The position numbers and the translations under genes were made by a program. This document shows, piece by piece, positions 5,111 to 6,133 of a DNA stretch of 6,133 bases; the first letter of the stretch is position 1; every line of letters starts with the position of its first letter. Source of the stretch: Lysobacteraceae bacterium. GTDB taxonomy: Bacteria > Patescibacteriota > Patescibacteriia > JAACEG01. The stretch spans positions 1-6,133 of the forward strand of contig JAACEG010000055.1 of NCBI GenBank assembly GCA_011682665.1. The letters run 5' to 3'. Under the pieces are notes generated by a model. That model was given only the letters and a program-made list of their open reading frames with translations. It ran no database searches and was not told the origin of the DNA.

Positions 5111-6016
5111 ATGGCAGATGAAAATAAAAATATTGTTTTAGAAGAACAATATCAAAAGCTAGAAAAAAAATTTAAATCTCAAGGTGATGAATTAGATAAA
5201 TACAAAAAATTATTTGAAGATGTTTCTCCTATTCTAGAAAAGTTAAACGATGATCCAGAATTAGCGAAAGCTATTCTTGAAGACAAGATTGATTCTCGGC
5301 TTGTAGAAAGCGTTTTTTCGGGTAAAATTGATAAAAAAGATAGCGGACAAAAACATTGTAGTCAATGCGGTTTTGTAATACCCAAATCAGATAAATTCTG
5401 CGTAAATTGTGGAGAAGAAATTACAAAAAGGGGGCATAATATTGGAACAATTGATTTTATTAAAGTTAATGATTTTTTGTATAAAAAATTTGAAGAATTA
5501 TTTTTTCCTCTTGAAGAGTTTTTTGGGAATGTAGACAATATAAAACTTTCCAATAGAGCAATAAATAATATTCTCTATGAATTGTTTTTTTTCTTTATTT
5601 ATACAATTCATAGTTCGGGGAAATATTCTAATGACATGCATCTGAAAGATTTATTTCAACGATTTTCTTCTTTCTTCAAATCCCCGTTAAATTTAAAAAT
5701 TGAAGATTACGCCGATAGATTTTCTGAAATAGATGAAACGATGAAGCTCGCTTTAATGCATGCACAAAATAGTGGTGGTGTTGGAGGCGCGATGGTTGGT
5801 TTTGCTATTCATAAATTACCAGATTCGTTACTTAATGAAATAATAATTGATAGAGACAATAATTTAGAAAAATTATTTAATATAGATGTAGATTCAGATA
5901 CAAAAGAAGATATTTTTATTTATTTGCCGTTGATCTTTGGTTTAATGGTTGGAGAAATGAACATAAAGTTTGCTAAAGATGTTGAAAATTATTTTAAAAA
6001 AAATAAAGTAGAATAA
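5111..6016 (+). CDS. Coiled-coil / zinc-ribbon protein of unknown function (301 residues)
   Basis: Three parts are visible. Residues 8-38 are a charged coiled coil (EEQYQKLEKKFKSQGDELDK), followed by a short helical stretch with DDPELAKAILEDKIDSRLVE (47-66). Residues 83-100 form a zinc ribbon, CSQC-x10-CVNC followed by GEEI (C83, C86, C97, C100), of the double-zinc-ribbon type common in bacterial regulatory and membrane-associated proteins. From about 113 to the end is an alpha-helical domain with FFFFIYTIHSSGKY (about 155-168), a Gly-rich NSGGVGGAMVGFAIHKLP segment and hydrophobic IYLPLIFGLMVGEM. I do not recognise this domain. No signal peptide. The hydrophobic stretches are short and could be buried helices rather than membrane spans. 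It starts at ATG 5111, 32 bases after the membrane-anchored gene. An ATG at 5101 is in another frame and stops quickly. It is probably in the same operon; no clear terminator follows. Confidence 0.75.
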   Translation: MADENKNIVLEEQYQKLEKKFKSQGDELDKYKKLFEDVSPILEKLNDDPELAKAILEDKIDSRLVESVFSGKIDKKDSGQKHCSQCGFVIPKSDKFCVNCGEEITKRGHNIGTIDFIKVNDFLYKKFEELFFPLEEFFGNVDNIKLSNRAINNILYELFFFFIYTIHSSGKYSNDMHLKDLFQRFSSFFKSPLNLKIEDYADRFSEIDETMKLALMHAQNSGGVGGAMVGFAIHKLPDSLLNEIIIDRDNNLEKLFNIDVDSDTKEDIFIYLPLIFGLMVGEMNIKFAKDVENYFKKNKVE

Positions 6017-6073
6017 AAAATTATTAAAATTATAAAAATAAATATAGAAAAGGTTATTTTTTTAAAATTAAAT

Positions 6074-6133
6074 TTAACTGACAAAATCTATGAATTTTCC
6101 ATCAATAAATTTAAACCTGTTTAAAAGATTAGA
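6074..6133 (-). CDS. Possible C-terminal end of a convergent gene (partial)
   Basis: Read on the minus strand from the right edge, the frame gives SNLLNRFKFIDGKFIDFVS and then TAA at 6076-6074. The sequence looks protein-like but is only 19 residues. A competing plus-strand reading begins with ATG at 6090 (MNFPSINLNLFKRL) and is also open to the edge. The two cannot be separated without more sequence. Confidence 0.3.
   Translation of the reverse strand, partial: SNLLNRFKFIDGKFIDFVS

Noticed and set aside
5362..5553. 63-codon minus-strand frame
   Set aside because: Antisense to the zinc-ribbon gene, whose CxxC motifs are convincing in the other strand.
1..6133. CRISPR array, tRNA/rRNA genes, insertion sequences or transposase
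   Set aside because: No regularly spaced repeats, cloverleaf or rRNA-like sequence, terminal inverted repeats or transposase motifs were seen on either strand.

Overview
The window is a strongly A+T-rich bacterial segment. It uses the standard code: TAA, TAG and TGA all end genes and TGG is Trp. Promoters are sigma70-like (TTGACA/TATAAT types, several with an extended TGn -10), and a recognisable SAM-I (S-box) riboswitch is present. I see no convincing Shine-Dalgarno sequence in front of any gene; the leaders are A-rich. Together with an STT3-like membrane protein and many small orphan genes, this fits a Patescibacteria/CPR-type or similar uncultivated lineage. That placement is inference; the window carries no phylogenetic marker.

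Left part (1-1934, minus strand): a two-gene operon. A U32-family protein (YegQ/TrhP type, tRNA or rRNA hydroxylation) is followed 4 bases later by a polytopic GT-C/STT3-like membrane protein that runs off the left edge. The U32 start is disrupted by an exact 14-bp tandem duplication. Removing one copy restores an ATG start and the canonical N-terminus, just downstream of a good promoter.

Middle-left (1994-2727, minus strand): a type II toxin-antitoxin locus with a DUF433 antitoxin and a DUF5615 PIN-like toxin. It has its own promoter, a palindrome filling the promoter spacer, and an intrinsic terminator. Both genes are damaged: the antitoxin has a premature TAA and the toxin a one-base frameshift.

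Middle (2775-3727, plus strand): one or two sigma70 promoters drive a complete SAM-I riboswitch with a terminator and a plausible antiterminator. It controls two overlapping genes of unknown function, the first with a CxxC...CxC zinc-site pattern. This is the most interesting part, because S-box riboswitches normally control methionine, SAM or sulfur genes and neither product looks like one.

Right part (3728-6016, plus strand): accessory-looking small genes. These are a possible 34-residue ORF, a four-helix DUF6804-like membrane protein, an orphan gene broken by TAA at codon 11 and holding a perfect 20-bp palindrome, a small coiled-coil protein with a C-terminal membrane anchor, and a 301-residue coiled-coil/zinc-ribbon protein. 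The last 60 bases may hold the end of a convergent minus-strand gene.

Four independent lesions (duplication, nonsense, deletion, nonsense) lie within about 2.7 kb. They mean either a decaying accessory region or consensus errors; raw reads would decide.
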